Positions 54,363 to 64,000 of a stretch of 64,000 nt of DNA are shown piece after piece; positions within the stretch are counted from its first letter, which is position 1, and each line of letters opens with the position of its first letter. This DNA comes from Acidobacteriota bacterium (GTDB lineage Bacteria > Acidobacteriota > Terriglobia > Terriglobales > Acidobacteriaceae), in contig JAKATU010000065.1 in NCBI GenBank assembly GCA_021818585.1, positions 62,001-126,000 on the forward strand. The letters are read 5' to 3'. The notes below the pieces were generated by a model, which saw nothing but the letters and a program-made list of their open reading frames with translations, was not told the origin of the DNA and did no database searches. Both the position numbers and the translations under genes were made by a program.

Positions 54363-54961
54363 TGCAACCCTTCCGGAAATTACAAGCCACCGTCATGCCG
54401 CTCGACCGCGTCAACGTCGATACGGATCAGATCATCCCAAAGCAGTTCCTCAAGCGCATCGAGCGCACCGGCTACGGCGACTTTCTCTTCTTTGACTGGC
54501 GTCAGGATCCCGGCTTCGAGATCAACCAGCCCCGCTACAGGAACGCGCAGATTCTCGTCGCCGCAAAAAACTTCGGCTGCGGCTCCTCGCGCGAGCACGC
54601 CGCGTGGGCGCTCGACAACTACGGCTTCCGCTGCGTCATCTCCTCGTCGTTTGCTGACATCTTCCACTCCAACGCCGGCAAAAACGGCATCCTGCTCATC
54701 ACCCTCTCTGAGGATCAGGTCAACACCCTCCTCCAGCGCGCCAAACAGCACGAGGGTTACAAGCTCACCGTCTCGCTCGAAGAAAACACCCTCTCAGACG
54801 ATCACGGCTTCAGCACCACCTTCAAGGTGGACTCCTTCCGCCGTTACTGCCTCCTCGAAGGCCTCGACGACATCGGACTCACCCTCCGATACAAGGACGA
54901 CCTCGACAAATTCGAGAAGCAGCACGACCGCGACTTCTGGCTAACCCCCAAATCCGCGTAA
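54362..54961 (+). CDS. leuD: 3-isopropylmalate dehydratase small subunit
   Basis: The 199-residue partner of LeuC carries the swivelling aconitase domain. It reads VMPLDRVNVDTDQIIPKQFL, GYGDFLFFDWR, AAKNFGCGSSREHAAWALDN and SSFADIFHSNAGKNGIL, which is typical LeuD. It overlaps leuC by one nucleotide. After its stop, two hairpin repeats fill the 141-nt gap before ilvD, which could modulate how much of the transcript continues into the ilv genes. Confidence 0.97.
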
Positions 54962-54965
54962 TCGG

Positions 54966-54997
54966 GTGGCCCATTCAAGCCGAAGGCTTGAGTGGGG
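54966..54997. repeat. REP-like hairpin, family A, copy 1
   Basis: CCCATTCAAGCC-GAA-GGCTTGAGTGGG forms a 12-bp stem with one T-G wobble, preceded by GGTGG. It begins 5 nt after the leuD stop and is one of four close copies in or near the leu/ilv cluster. Confidence 0.7.
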
Positions 54998-55039
54998 CTA
55001 AAACAAATCGGAGATAACTACGGGTACCCCAGTCATCGT

Positions 55040-55072
55040 GGTGGCCCACTCAAGCCAAAGGCTTGAGTGGGG
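55040..55072. repeat. REP-like hairpin, family A, copy 2
   Basis: CCCACTCAAGCC-AAA-GGCTTGAGTGGG, perfect 12-bp arms, preceded by GTGGTGG. It lies 75 nt after copy 1 in the same direction, 31 nt before the ilvD start. Confidence 0.75.
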
Positions 55073-55102
55073 GAAACAAATCAGTAACAGGGACAAGTAC
55101 AA

Positions 55103-56794
55103 ATGAGCAGCGATAACAACATCTACTCCATCAAGAAGAACAGCGTCGCACTCACTGAGGGCCCCAATCGCGCCCCCGCGCGCGCCATGCTGCGCGCCGT
55201 CGGCTTTAATCGCGAAGACCTGAGCAAGCCCATCATCGGCATCGCCAATACCTGGACGGAAATCGGCCCCTGCAACTTCCATCTCCGCCAGATCGCCGAA
55301 GCCGTCAAGGAAGGCGTCCGCGCAGCCGGCGGAACACCCATGGAGTTCAACACCGTCACCATCTCAGACGGCATCACCATGGGCACCGAAGGCATGAAGG
55401 CCTCGCTCATCAGCCGCGAAGTCATCGCCGACTCCATCGAGCTCGTCGCCCGCGGCAATCTCTTTGACGGACTCATCACCATCGCCGGCTGCGACAAAAA
55501 CATGCCCGGCACCGTCATGGCGCTCGCCCGTCTCGACATTCCCGGTCTCATGCTCTACGGCGGCTCCATCGCCCCCGGCCATCTTAACGGCAAAGACCTC
55601 ACCATTCAGGATGTCTTTGAAGCCGTCGGAGCCCATGCATCCGGCAAGCTCGACGACGCGGGCCTCAGGGCCGTCGAGGAAAATGCCTGTCCCAGCGTCG
55701 GAGCCTGCGGCGGCCAGTTCACCGCCAACACCATGGCCATGGCCTGCGAATTCATGGGCATCTCGCCCATGGCCATCTCCGAGGTTCCAGCCTTCCTGCT
55801 GGAAAAACTCACCTCCGCGCGCGAAGCCGGACGACTCGTCCTCGAGCTGGCCAAAAACGACCTCCGCCCGAGCAAGCTCATCACCCGCGAATCCATCGAG
55901 AACGCCATCGCCAGCGTCGTCGCATCCGGCGGCTCCACCAACGCCGTCCTGCACCTGCTGGCCATCGCCAATGAGCTAAAAATCCCCATCACCATCGACG
56001 ACTTCGACCGCATCAGCAACAAGACTCCGCTGCTCTGCGACCTCAAGCCCGGCGGCAAATACGTCGCAGTCGACTACCACCAGGCTGGCGGCAGCCGACT
56101 GCTCGCAAAAAACCTCATCGACGCAGGTATCCTCAACGGCGACTGCTACAACGCCAGCGGCCGCACCCTCGCCGAAGAAGCCGCGCTCGCAACAGAAACC
56201 GCCGGTCAGGAAGTCATCTTCCCCGCAGCCAAAGCCATCAAGCCTACCGGAGGACTCGTCATCCTCAAGGGCAACATCGCCCCCGAAGGCTGCGTCCTCA
56301 AGGTAGCTGGACACAACCGCATCGATCATCGCGGTCCCGCCCGCGTCTTTGAGCGCGAAGAAGACGCCTTCGCCGCCGTCGAAGCCGGCAAAATCCAGCC
56401 CAACGACATCCTCGTCATCCGCTACGAAGGCCCACGCGGTGGCCCCGGCATGCGCGAAATGCTCGCCGTCACCGCCGCCGTCAAGGGCATCCCTGAACTC
56501 AGCAAAACCGTAGCCCTGCTCACCGATGGCCGCTTCTCCGGCGCCACGCACGGCCTCATGGCTGGCCATGTCGCCCCGGAAGCCGCCGTCGGCGGTCCTA
56601 TCGCCGCCCTCCGCGACGGCGACATCATCCACTTCGACATCACCAACCGCACCCTCAGTGTCGAGCTTTCGGACGACGAAATTGCTGCCCGTCTCAAAAA
56701 CTGGCAGCCACCCGCGCCTCGCTTCGAGCGCGGCGTCTTCCGCAAGTACGCTGACACCGTCTCCTCGTCATCTCGCGGGGCTGTTACTTGTTAA
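55103..56794 (+). CDS. ilvD: Dihydroxy-acid dehydratase
   Basis: IlvD dehydrates 2,3-dihydroxyisovalerate and 2,3-dihydroxymethylvalerate to the 2-keto acids for valine, isoleucine and leucine, using an Fe-S cluster. The 563 residues contain the cluster Cys residues in WTEIGPCNFH, GCDKNMPG and ACGGQFTANTM. Other ilvD blocks are NTVTISDGITMGTEGMK, SGGSTNAVLHLLAIA, GPARVFEREEDAF, YEGPRGGPGMREML and LTDGRFSGATHGLMAGHVAP. Complete. It follows leuD across two hairpin repeats and precedes ilvB by 45 nt. Confidence 0.97.
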   Translation: MSSDNNIYSIKKNSVALTEGPNRAPARAMLRAVGFNREDLSKPIIGIANTWTEIGPCNFHLRQIAEAVKEGVRAAGGTPMEFNTVTISDGITMGTEGMKASLISREVIADSIELVARGNLFDGLITIAGCDKNMPGTVMALARLDIPGLMLYGGSIAPGHLNGKDLTIQDVFEAVGAHASGKLDDAGLRAVEENACPSVGACGGQFTANTMAMACEFMGISPMAISEVPAFLLEKLTSAREAGRLVLELAKNDLRPSKLITRESIENAIASVVASGGSTNAVLHLLAIANELKIPITIDDFDRISNKTPLLCDLKPGGKYVAVDYHQAGGSRLLAKNLIDAGILNGDCYNASGRTLAEEAALATETAGQEVIFPAAKAIKPTGGLVILKGNIAPEGCVLKVAGHNRIDHRGPARVFEREEDAFAAVEAGKIQPNDILVIRYEGPRGGPGMREMLAVTAAVKGIPELSKTVALLTDGRFSGATHGLMAGHVAPEAAVGGPIAALRDGDIIHFDITNRTLSVELSDDEIAARLKNWQPPAPRFERGVFRKYADTVSSSSRGAVTC

Positions 56795-56839
56795 GCCCCA
56801 TAACGAATCAAGGAGCCGTCACCTGTTAAGGAGGTAATC

Positions 56840-58663
56840 ATGCGCGAGGCCAAAGAACCTGCGATTCAAAGCCGTCCCAAAGGCACGGCAAAACCGCAAA
56901 CCGGCAACACCCCGGCACAAAGCACCACCCGTCTCACCGGCGCGGAGATCCTCTGGGCCACCCTCGTAGGCGAAGGCATTGACACCGTCTTCGGCTACCC
57001 CGGTGGCGCCATCCTCCCCGTTTACGACGCGCTGCGCAAGTTCCCCGTGCGCCACATCCTCGTGCGCCACGAGCAGGGCGCCGTGCACATGGCAGACGGC
57101 TACGCGCGCGCATCCGGCAAGGTCGGCGTCGCCATCGCCACATCCGGCCCCGGAGCCACCAACATGGTCACCGGCCTCGCCACCGCCATGCTCGACTCCA
57201 TCCCGCTCGTCTGCATCACCGGCCAGGTCTCCAGCAAGGTCCTCGGCTCCGATGCTTTCCAGGAAGTCGACATCACCGGCGTCACCCTGCCCGTCACCAA
57301 GCACAGCTACCTCGTCACGCGTCCAGAGGACATAGCCCCCGCCGTCCGCGAGGCCTTCCTCATCGCGCGCTCCGGCCGTCCCGGCCCCGTCCTCATCGAC
57401 CTCACCAAGGACGCGCAGGCCGCCATCGCCGACTTCGACTTCGAAGCCGCCGCCGCAGAAGCGCGCCGCCACCACCCCATGCGCAGTGTCGCGCCAGACG
57501 CCATCCAGCAGGCCGCCGAACTCATCCGCAACGCCAAGCGCCCCGTCATCCTCGCCGGGCACGGCGTTATGCAGTCCGGCGCAGAAGAGCAGGTCCGCAC
57601 CCTCGCCGAGCGCCTGCAGATTCCCGTCGCATCCACCCTCCTCGGCCTCGGCGGATTTCCCGCCACCCATCCCCTCTCCCTCGGCATGATGGGCATGCAC
57701 GGCGAATCATGGGTCAACGAAGCCATCCAGAACTCCGATCTCCTCATCGCCGCGGGCATGCGCTTCGACGATCGCGTCACCGGCGCGCTGCCCACCTACG
57801 CGCCCAAGGCAAAAAAGATCCACATTGAAATCGATCCCGCCGAGATCAACAAGAACGTCAAAGTCGACGTCGCCCTCATCGGCGACCTCGCCGAAGTCCT
57901 CGAACAACTGCTCCCGCTTCTCTCCGCGCGCACGGACTCGCCCTGGCTCCGCCAGATCAACGAAAGCAAAGGCGACGCCGCCGTCCGCGACATCACCAAC
58001 CTGCCCGACAACGGCCACCTCTACGCCGCCCACGTCATCCACGACCTCTGGCGCGTCACCGACGGCAAGGCCATCATCGTCACCGACGTAGGCCAGCACC
58101 AGATGTGGGAAGCCCAGTATTACAAGCACGAAACCTCGCGCTCCCTCATCACCTCCGGCGGACTCGGCACCATGGGCTTCGCCCTCCCCGCCGCCATCGG
58201 CGCAAAAATCGCATGCCCCGACCGCGAAGTCTGGGTCATCGCCGGAGACGGCGGCTTCCAGATGACTGCCTGCGAGCTCTCCACCATCGCCCAGGAGAAC
58301 CTCGACCTCAACATCGCAGTCATTAACAATGGCTACCTGGGCATGGTCCGCCAGTGGCAGGAGTTTTTCTACGAGAAAAACTACGCCGCCTCGCCCATCC
58401 TCAGCCCAGACTTCGCCATGCTCGCGCAGGCCCACGGCATCGCAGGAGCCACCATCCAGCAGCGCGCGCAGGTCGTCCCCGCCGTCAGCGAAGCGCGCAA
58501 GCTCAAAGGCCCCTACCTCATCAACTTCCAGGTAGAAAAAGAAGACTCCGTCTACCCCATGATTCCCTCCGGCGCGGCCCTCCACGAACTGATCCGCCGC
58601 CCCTCCGTCACCACCGCCCATCTCGGCCACAACCCCATCATTGAAACGGCAGAGGACCAATAA
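56840..58663 (+). CDS. ilvB: Acetolactate synthase large (catalytic) subunit
   Basis: A ThDP- and FAD-dependent enzyme making 2-acetolactate (or 2-aceto-2-hydroxybutyrate), the first common step of valine, leucine and isoleucine synthesis. The 607 residues show FGYPGGAILPVYDAL, the catalytic Glu in RHEQGAVHMADGYARA, GPGATNMVTGLATA, the ThDP motif IAGDGGFQMTACELST...VINNGYLGMVRQWQ, and the herbicide-site-type C-terminus. About 30 extra polar residues precede the core. A near-perfect Shine-Dalgarno (AAGGAGG, 5 nt before ATG) suggests strong translation. It is 3 nt from ilvN. Confidence 0.97.
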   Translation: MREAKEPAIQSRPKGTAKPQTGNTPAQSTTRLTGAEILWATLVGEGIDTVFGYPGGAILPVYDALRKFPVRHILVRHEQGAVHMADGYARASGKVGVAIATSGPGATNMVTGLATAMLDSIPLVCITGQVSSKVLGSDAFQEVDITGVTLPVTKHSYLVTRPEDIAPAVREAFLIARSGRPGPVLIDLTKDAQAAIADFDFEAAAAEARRHHPMRSVAPDAIQQAAELIRNAKRPVILAGHGVMQSGAEEQVRTLAERLQIPVASTLLGLGGFPATHPLSLGMMGMHGESWVNEAIQNSDLLIAAGMRFDDRVTGALPTYAPKAKKIHIEIDPAEINKNVKVDVALIGDLAEVLEQLLPLLSARTDSPWLRQINESKGDAAVRDITNLPDNGHLYAAHVIHDLWRVTDGKAIIVTDVGQHQMWEAQYYKHETSRSLITSGGLGTMGFALPAAIGAKIACPDREVWVIAGDGGFQMTACELSTIAQENLDLNIAVINNGYLGMVRQWQEFFYEKNYAASPILSPDFAMLAQAHGIAGATIQQRAQVVPAVSEARKLKGPYLINFQVEKEDSVYPMIPSGAALHELIRRPSVTTAHLGHNPIIETAEDQ

Positions 58664-58666
58664 CCG

Positions 58667-59263
58667 ATGCTCCACACATTCGTCGCATTAGTCGAAGACA
58701 AACCCGGCGTGCTCACCCGCGTCGCCTCGCTCTTCCGCCGGCTCAACATCAACATCGTCTCCGTCACCGTCGGCGGCACCGAGCGCACCGGCGTCTCGCG
58801 CATGACCATCGTCGCCGATGCCTCGCCCACCGCAGGCCATCGCATCATGGCCAGCCTCTACAAGCTGGAAAATGTCCTCGAAGTCGACGACGTAGGCCAG
58901 CTCTCCTGCGTCACCCGCGAGCTCGCCCTCATCAAGGTCGCCGCCACCGTCCAGACCCGCTCCCACATCTTTGAACTGGTCGAGGTCTTCCGCGCGCGCA
59001 TCGTCGACCTCGCTCCCGAATCCCTCATGATCGAGATGACCGGCGTCGAAAGCAAAATCGAAGGCCTCATCCAGGTCCTCACAGAATCCGGCGACGAAAT
59101 TCTTGAAGTCTCCCGCACCGGCCGCATGGTCATGCGCCGCGGCCAGCACACCAGCCGCGTCCTCCAGGCCATGCGCGTTCCCGGCTACGAGTCCAGCGGC
59201 TCCTCTCAATCCGAGGACGCAGCCCTCGAACCGGATGCCGTCCACACCCAGCCCGCTGACTGA
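58667..59263 (+). CDS. ilvN: Acetolactate synthase small (regulatory) subunit
   Basis: The regulatory subunit binds valine through an ACT domain and tunes IlvB. The first ~75 residues are the ACT fold (FVALVEDKPGVLTRVASLFR, LNINIVSVTVGGTERTGVSR). The C-terminal ALS_ss domain follows (LALIKVAATVQTRSHIFELV, GVESKIEGLIQVL, RTGRMVMRRG). A polar tail of about 25 residues is extra. It starts 3 nt after the ilvB stop with GAGG ahead of it. IlvN-mediated feedback would be the main readable end-product control in this cluster, because LeuA here lacks its leucine domain. Confidence 0.95.
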   Translation: MLHTFVALVEDKPGVLTRVASLFRRLNINIVSVTVGGTERTGVSRMTIVADASPTAGHRIMASLYKLENVLEVDDVGQLSCVTRELALIKVAATVQTRSHIFELVEVFRARIVDLAPESLMIEMTGVESKIEGLIQVLTESGDEILEVSRTGRMVMRRGQHTSRVLQAMRVPGYESSGSSQSEDAALEPDAVHTQPAD

Positions 59264-59269
59264 AACCGA

Positions 59270-60378
<1,109 letters not shown>

Positions 60379-60391
60379 CCCCACCAACAGT

Positions 60392-60424
60392 GGTGGCCCA
60401 CTCAAGCCAAAGGCTTGAGTGGGG
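60392..60424. repeat. REP-like hairpin, family A, copy 3
   Basis: CCCACTCAAGCC-AAA-GGCTTGAGTGGG, perfect 12-bp arms, identical to copy 2 over the stem and loop, preceded by GGTGG. It lies 13 nt after the ilvC stop. Confidence 0.75.
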
Positions 60425-60437
60425 AAAAAAGTGAGCA

Positions 60438-60476
60438 CCCCATGCAAGCCCCAGGCTTGCATGGGGCTTTCCTTTT
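60438..60476 (+). terminator. Terminator-like variant hairpin after ilvC
   Basis: CCCCATGCAAGCC-CCA-GGCTTGCATGGGG has perfect 13-bp arms followed by a pyrimidine-rich CTTTCCTTTTC. It keeps the AAGCC/GGCTT core of family A but swaps the flanking bases on both arms so that pairing holds. It is the most likely end of the leu/ilv transcript. Confidence 0.65.
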
Positions 60477-60597
60477 CACCATCCAAGAAGAATTGTCATC
60501 TCGTCGAGCAAAATCAACCACATACCTACAAAAACAAATGGAGTCAAAAGCAAAAAACCGGCGTCACCCACAAAAAGGGTGCTCCATCCAGGCATGG

Positions 60598-60628
60598 TGT
60601 GGCCCACTCAAGCTCCGCTTGAGTGGGA
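60598..60628. repeat. REP-like hairpin, family A, copy 4
   Basis: CCCACTCAAGC-TCC-GCTTGAGTGGG, perfect 11-bp arms with a changed loop, preceded by GTGTGG. Most divergent of the four copies, but both outer arms are intact. Confidence 0.7.
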
Positions 60629-60758
60629 TCGGAGAAAGCTAACTCTCCAATAGTCGTCATTCAGAGCGAAGCGAAAGCCTGCCCTGCGCGCAGCCGAAGG
60701 GAATCCCGAATGCCTCGACAGAAATGCTCTCAAAAGTTTCTCCCAGAGTCCTAAATCA

Positions 60759-60802
60759 GGAATGGCGCGCAAAGCGCGCGACCGCCCGTGCCACCAGCAC
60801 CT
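60759..60802. repeat. Dispersed intergenic repeat, family C, copy 2
   Basis: Matches 11946-11989 on the same strand (GGAATGGCGCGCAAAGCGCG to AGCACCT). The internal GCGCGC-AAA-GCGCGC makes a small hairpin that is perfect here and weakened in copy 1. Confidence 0.5.
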
Positions 60803-60884
60803 ACTCGTGCCCATCCGGGTTCCCTCTCGCCATTTTTCTCCAACCCTTCGCCCTCCTTTGGGATAATGATCATGCTCTGGGGTT

Positions 60885-63470
60885 ATGACAGCTCGCCATG
60901 CCCGGCCAACCAGCCGTGCACAGGCGCTCGCCCGGTTTGTGTCTCTCATGAAACCCTTACGCATTGTTCTTACCCCGACCCGCAATCGCAGGCTCAACGA
61001 GCTCATCGGCTTTCTCGTCCTCGTCACCGCCGTCCTCCTGACCCTCGCACTGGTCACATACCACCCCTCAGACCCATCTTTTGACACCGTCCGTGGTGCA
61101 GCCTCCAACGCCCCAGTCCACAACTGGACCGGTCGCGCCGGAGCCTACCTCAGCGACATTCTCCTCCAGCTCGAAGGCCTGGCATCCTTCCTGCTCGCGC
61201 TCATGCTCGCTGGCATCGGTCTCGCGTGGATACGCTCCCAGCCCATCGCTTCGCCACTCTCCAAGTTCACCGGCGCGATCCTGGCCCTGCTCTTCGTACC
61301 CGCCGCACTCGGCCTTTTCACCCATCCCTTTCACGCCCTCGGCGGCTTGCCCGCACAGGGCGTCATCGGCGTCCTCATGGCCGCCAGCCTCATCCACGTC
61401 CTCAACCGTCCCGGCGCATGGATCGTCACCCTCGCACTCGTAGCCGCTTCCGGCTACCTCTGCACCACCTTCAGCCTCAACACTGCACGCGACTGGGCCG
61501 CCGTCCGCTTCGCCTTCCTCCTCACCTGGCGGGATCGCCTCGCCAACTGGCGCGCCAACCGCGCCCTCAACCGCCAGCTAAAGCAGGAAGCCAAGCACGA
61601 AAAACAGCGCCAGCGAGCCCTCCGCAAGCAGCAGAGGGTCGAAGCCCGCAAGCGCCTCCACACCGGCCCAGAAATCGACGACGAACCGCTCACCTTAGAA
61701 TCCCAGTCCGAGTCCGCTCCAGCCGACTTCGAGGAACTTCCCGTCCAAATCCGCCAGTCCCGCTTCGCCGAGTTCGAAGTATCCCGCCGCCCCGAGCCCA
61801 TCCCCGCTCTCCAGACCATCGCCAAAGAACCGGCTTGGGAACCAGAGCCAGAGCGAACGCCGGAGCCCACACCAGCCCCGCGCATCCTCGAGATTCCCCG
61901 CGCCGCAGCCAAACCCATCCAGCTAGAACCCAGGCCGGACACCGCAGAAAACATCACCATCGGCGAGCGCGCAGACACCGACCTCCGCACCGTGACCGTC
62001 GCCCCAAAATCCGTCAGCGGATACCGGCTCCCGCCCAGCACCCTCCTGCACAAGAGCACAGACACTCAGGTCATTCGCGAGGAATCCCTTCGCGCCGAGG
62101 CCCAGGTCCTCGTCGAAAAGTGCGCCGAGTTCGACGTCCGCGGCCAGGTCTCCCGCATCAACCCAGGACCCGTCGTCACCACCTTCGAGTTTCGCCCCGA
62201 GCCCGGCGTCAAATACAGCCGCGTCACCGGCCTCGCCGAAGACCTCTGCCTCGCCATGCGCGCCGAGAGCATCCTCATCGAACGCATGGCCGGCAAAAGC
62301 ACCGTCGGCATCCAGGTGCCCAACGAGGAGCGCGAAACCATCTGGCTCCGCGAAATCATCGAGTCAGAAAAGTTTTCCACCGGCAAAAGCCGCCTCACCC
62401 TGGCACTCGGCAAGGACATCAACGGCCAGCTCGTCACCACCGACCTCGCCACCATGCCCCACATCCTCATCGCAGGCTCCACCGGCAGCGGCAAATCCGT
62501 GGCCATCAACGCCATGATCATGTCCGTGCTCTACAAGGCCACGCCCGACCACGTCCGCCTCATCCTCGTGGACCCCAAGCGCGTCGAGCTCGGCATGTAT
62601 GAGGGCATTCCGCACCTCTTCACGCCCATCATCACCGAGCCCAAAATGGCCGCCAACGCCCTCCGAAACGCCGTCCGCGAAATGGAGCGCCGCCTCAAGC
62701 TCCTCGCCTCCCGCAGCGTCCGCAACATCGACCAGTACAACCGCCTCTTCGACAATCCATCGCTCTTTGAGGACGACCCCGAGCAGAAGCCGCTTCCCTA
62801 CATCATGATCATCATCGACGAGCTGGCCGACCTCATGATGCTAGACAAAGCCAACGTCGAAGAGGCCATCACCCGCCTCGCCCAGATGGCCCGCGCCGTC
62901 GGCATACACCTCGTCCTTGCCACCCAGCGGCCCTCCGTCGACGTCATCACCGGCCTCATCAAAGCCAACGTGCCCTCGCGTCTATCCTTCCGCCTCGCCA
63001 CCAAAGTCGACTCCCGCACCATTCTCGATTCCAACGGTGCCGAATCCCTCCTCGGTCGCGGCGACTCGCTCTTCCTGCCGCCCGGAACCTCGCGCCTCCA
63101 ACGCGTCCACGCCCCCTTCGTCACCGAGAAGGAAATCGAAGCTGTCACCGACTTCTGGAAGAAACAGGGTGGCGCCGAATACGCGGAAGGCTTCCTCGAC
63201 GCACCCAAAGACGAGCGCGACCTCGACGCCGCCGGCTCCGACGACAACAACGACGAGCTCTTCCAGGACGCCATCCGCCTCGTCCTCGAATTCGGTAAAG
63301 CCTCCACATCACTGCTCCAGCGCCGCCTCCGCATCGGCTACGGTCGCGCCGCTCATCTCATCGATATGATGGAGCGCGACGGCATCGTCGGACCCGCCGA
63401 CGGCCCGCGCCCCCGTGAAATTCTCAAGTCCCACGACTGGCTCAACGAAGTCGATCAGGCCCTCCGCTGA
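60885..63470 (+). CDS. ftsK: FtsK/SpoIIIE DNA translocase
   Basis: A septal ATPase that pumps chromosome DNA during division and helps resolve dimers. It has 861 residues: N-terminal membrane helices (ELIGFLVLVTAVLLTLALVT, GLASFLLALMLAGIGLAWI, AILALLFVPAALGLF), a charged Pro/Glu-rich linker at about 200-370, then the RecA-like motor. Walker A is AGSTGSGKSVAIN near 530-540; Walker B is IMIIIDELADLMM; VLATQRPSVDVITGLIKANV follows. The C-terminal ~60 residues are the winged-helix gamma domain (FGKASTSLLQRRLRIGYGRA) that reads polar KOPS-like sites. ATG 60885 is used; ATG 60948 is an alternative start. Confidence 0.95.
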   Translation: MTARHARPTSRAQALARFVSLMKPLRIVLTPTRNRRLNELIGFLVLVTAVLLTLALVTYHPSDPSFDTVRGAASNAPVHNWTGRAGAYLSDILLQLEGLASFLLALMLAGIGLAWIRSQPIASPLSKFTGAILALLFVPAALGLFTHPFHALGGLPAQGVIGVLMAASLIHVLNRPGAWIVTLALVAASGYLCTTFSLNTARDWAAVRFAFLLTWRDRLANWRANRALNRQLKQEAKHEKQRQRALRKQQRVEARKRLHTGPEIDDEPLTLESQSESAPADFEELPVQIRQSRFAEFEVSRRPEPIPALQTIAKEPAWEPEPERTPEPTPAPRILEIPRAAAKPIQLEPRPDTAENITIGERADTDLRTVTVAPKSVSGYRLPPSTLLHKSTDTQVIREESLRAEAQVLVEKCAEFDVRGQVSRINPGPVVTTFEFRPEPGVKYSRVTGLAEDLCLAMRAESILIERMAGKSTVGIQVPNEERETIWLREIIESEKFSTGKSRLTLALGKDINGQLVTTDLATMPHILIAGSTGSGKSVAINAMIMSVLYKATPDHVRLILVDPKRVELGMYEGIPHLFTPIITEPKMAANALRNAVREMERRLKLLASRSVRNIDQYNRLFDNPSLFEDDPEQKPLPYIMIIIDELADLMMLDKANVEEAITRLAQMARAVGIHLVLATQRPSVDVITGLIKANVPSRLSFRLATKVDSRTILDSNGAESLLGRGDSLFLPPGTSRLQRVHAPFVTEKEIEAVTDFWKKQGGAEYAEGFLDAPKDERDLDAAGSDDNNDELFQDAIRLVLEFGKASTSLLQRRLRIGYGRAAHLIDMMERDGIVGPADGPRPREILKSHDWLNEVDQALR

Positions 63471-63802
63471 GCATGCAAAAAACTCCAAACCCTTCCAGGA
63501 AATCGACTCCCGGATCGGGAATCCATTTCCATCACAGGTTCGTAAATCAAAAACGTCTCGGCCAATCCAGTCAGAATGTGGCAAAATTCCACCAGTCGAG
63601 CCTTCGCTCACAAAAATTTACGAAGGATGGCATCATCTCCCCCGATGCAGCCTCACCCTCATCCCGGATTTCGGTTCTCCTGCTGCCTCGTGGCCGTCCG
63701 GGCTGCGCTGCAAAAACTTGATTCCTGCCATCCCCCAACCTCATTCGCACCCATTGGAAAAGGATTTCCGCACGCTCACCTGAGCTCTGGCGGCCATCTC
63801 TC
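63471..63802. other. Intergenic region after ftsK, no gene seen
   Basis: No coding frame with a credible start is visible in these 332 bases, and no clear terminator for ftsK. The promoter of the following response-regulator gene should lie here. Confidence 0.4.
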
Positions 63803-64000
63803 ATGACCATGCACGCAAAGCACGGAACCTCCGAAGTTGGCCGCTGGCCGAACATCTCCAGCGTACGTGTGCTCATCGCGGACGATCACCCGGTAGTCCG
63901 CGTCGGCGTCCGCAATATGCTTTCCAGCGAGCCTGTCATTGACGTTATCGCCGAAGCTGGCGATGGAGATGAAGCACTCGACCTCACAAAGCGCCTCGTT
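63803..64000 (+). CDS. Response regulator, receiver domain (3' truncated by window end)
   Basis: The visible 66 codons begin MTMHAKHGTSEVGRWPNISS and enter a receiver domain: VRVLIADDHPVVRVGVRNML contains the acidic pair DD and the DHPVVR.G string typical of NarL/FixJ-type regulators with a LuxR-type output domain. The phospho-acceptor Asp and the output domain lie beyond the edge. ATG 63803 or 63809 are equally possible starts; neither has a good ribosome-binding site. Confidence 0.8.
   Translation, partial: MTMHAKHGTSEVGRWPNISSVRVLIADDHPVVRVGVRNMLSSEPVIDVIAEAGDGDEALDLTKRLV

Larger units (their letters stand above)
60379..60884. other. Repeat-rich intergenic region between ilvC and ftsK
   Basis: These 506 bases carry no gene but four annotated elements: two family A hairpins, a variant hairpin acting as terminator, and a family C repeat. 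A GTCATTCAGAGCGAAGCG string at about 60656-60673 resembles dispersed repeats known from many soil-bacterial genomes. A GGATAATGATCATG tract at 60859-60872 may hold the ftsK -10 element. Confidence 0.5.

Overview
The window reads as one contiguous piece of a GC-rich Gram-negative bacterial chromosome. It carries lipid A and Kdo genes (lpxB, kdsD), a TonB protein, outer-membrane beta-barrels and a TonB-dependent receptor with an N-terminal carboxypeptidase-regulatory-like domain. That receptor type, the small winged-helix regulators paired with membrane proteins, the DUF5818-like secreted protein, the DUF1080 protein and the many secreted glycosidases together suggest Acidobacteriota (Terriglobia-like). 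This is an inference, because no rRNA or other decisive marker is present. Both ends are cut: dxr lacks its 5' part and a response regulator lacks its 3' part. I see no tRNA, rRNA, CRISPR array, transposase, integrase or phage gene.

Layout. 1-2.4 kb: dxr and rseP (isoprenoid precursor synthesis and site-2 protease). 2.8-12 kb: an accessory-looking stretch with a secreted lipoprotein, a DUF5818-like protein, a SAM methyltransferase, a beta-helix lipoprotein, a decayed fucosidase-like fragment, and two copies of a membrane protein plus winged-helix regulator module, each with its own palindromic operator. 12-21.7 kb: mostly housekeeping genes (kdsD, a TlpA-like thioredoxin with a standalone DsbD-alpha domain, gltX, ispF, ispD, a GH27 glycosidase, pgeF, a HU/IHF gene, a zinc-ribbon protein). 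21.9-27.5 kb: a D,D-carboxypeptidase, then a MarR regulator with two ClC proteins. 27.5-35.2 kb: secreted carbohydrate-active proteins (PNGase A-like, DUF1080, GH16) and the TonB-dependent receptor. 35.2-48.6 kb: lpxB, an M1-like protein whose zinc site is lost, YceI, two FtsX/MacB-type permeases, galE, TonB, an M48-like protein whose HExxH is lost, and two beta-barrels. 48.7-60.4 kb: a ferric-reductase-like membrane protein, a LysR regulator, and divergently the full branched-chain amino acid cluster leuA-leuB-leuC-leuD-ilvD-ilvB-ilvN-ilvC. 60.9-64 kb: ftsK and a truncated response regulator.

How the parts work together. The leu/ilv genes cover the route from pyruvate to valine and to the leucine 2-keto acid, lacking only the final transaminase. 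LysR is the obvious candidate controller, with a perfect inverted repeat in the divergent promoter. A family of short hairpins (GTGGCCCACTCAAGCC type) sits inside and just after this cluster. The secreted GH27, PNGase A-like, GH16 and DUF1080 proteins with a large receptor suggest use of plant or fungal polysaccharides and glycoproteins.

Most worth following up: the two parallel membrane/regulator modules with identical 8-nt gene overlaps and different palindromic operators, the two metallopeptidase-like proteins with destroyed zinc motifs, the MarR-ClC-ClC operon, and the repeat families. I did not find a clearly new defence or mobile system here.
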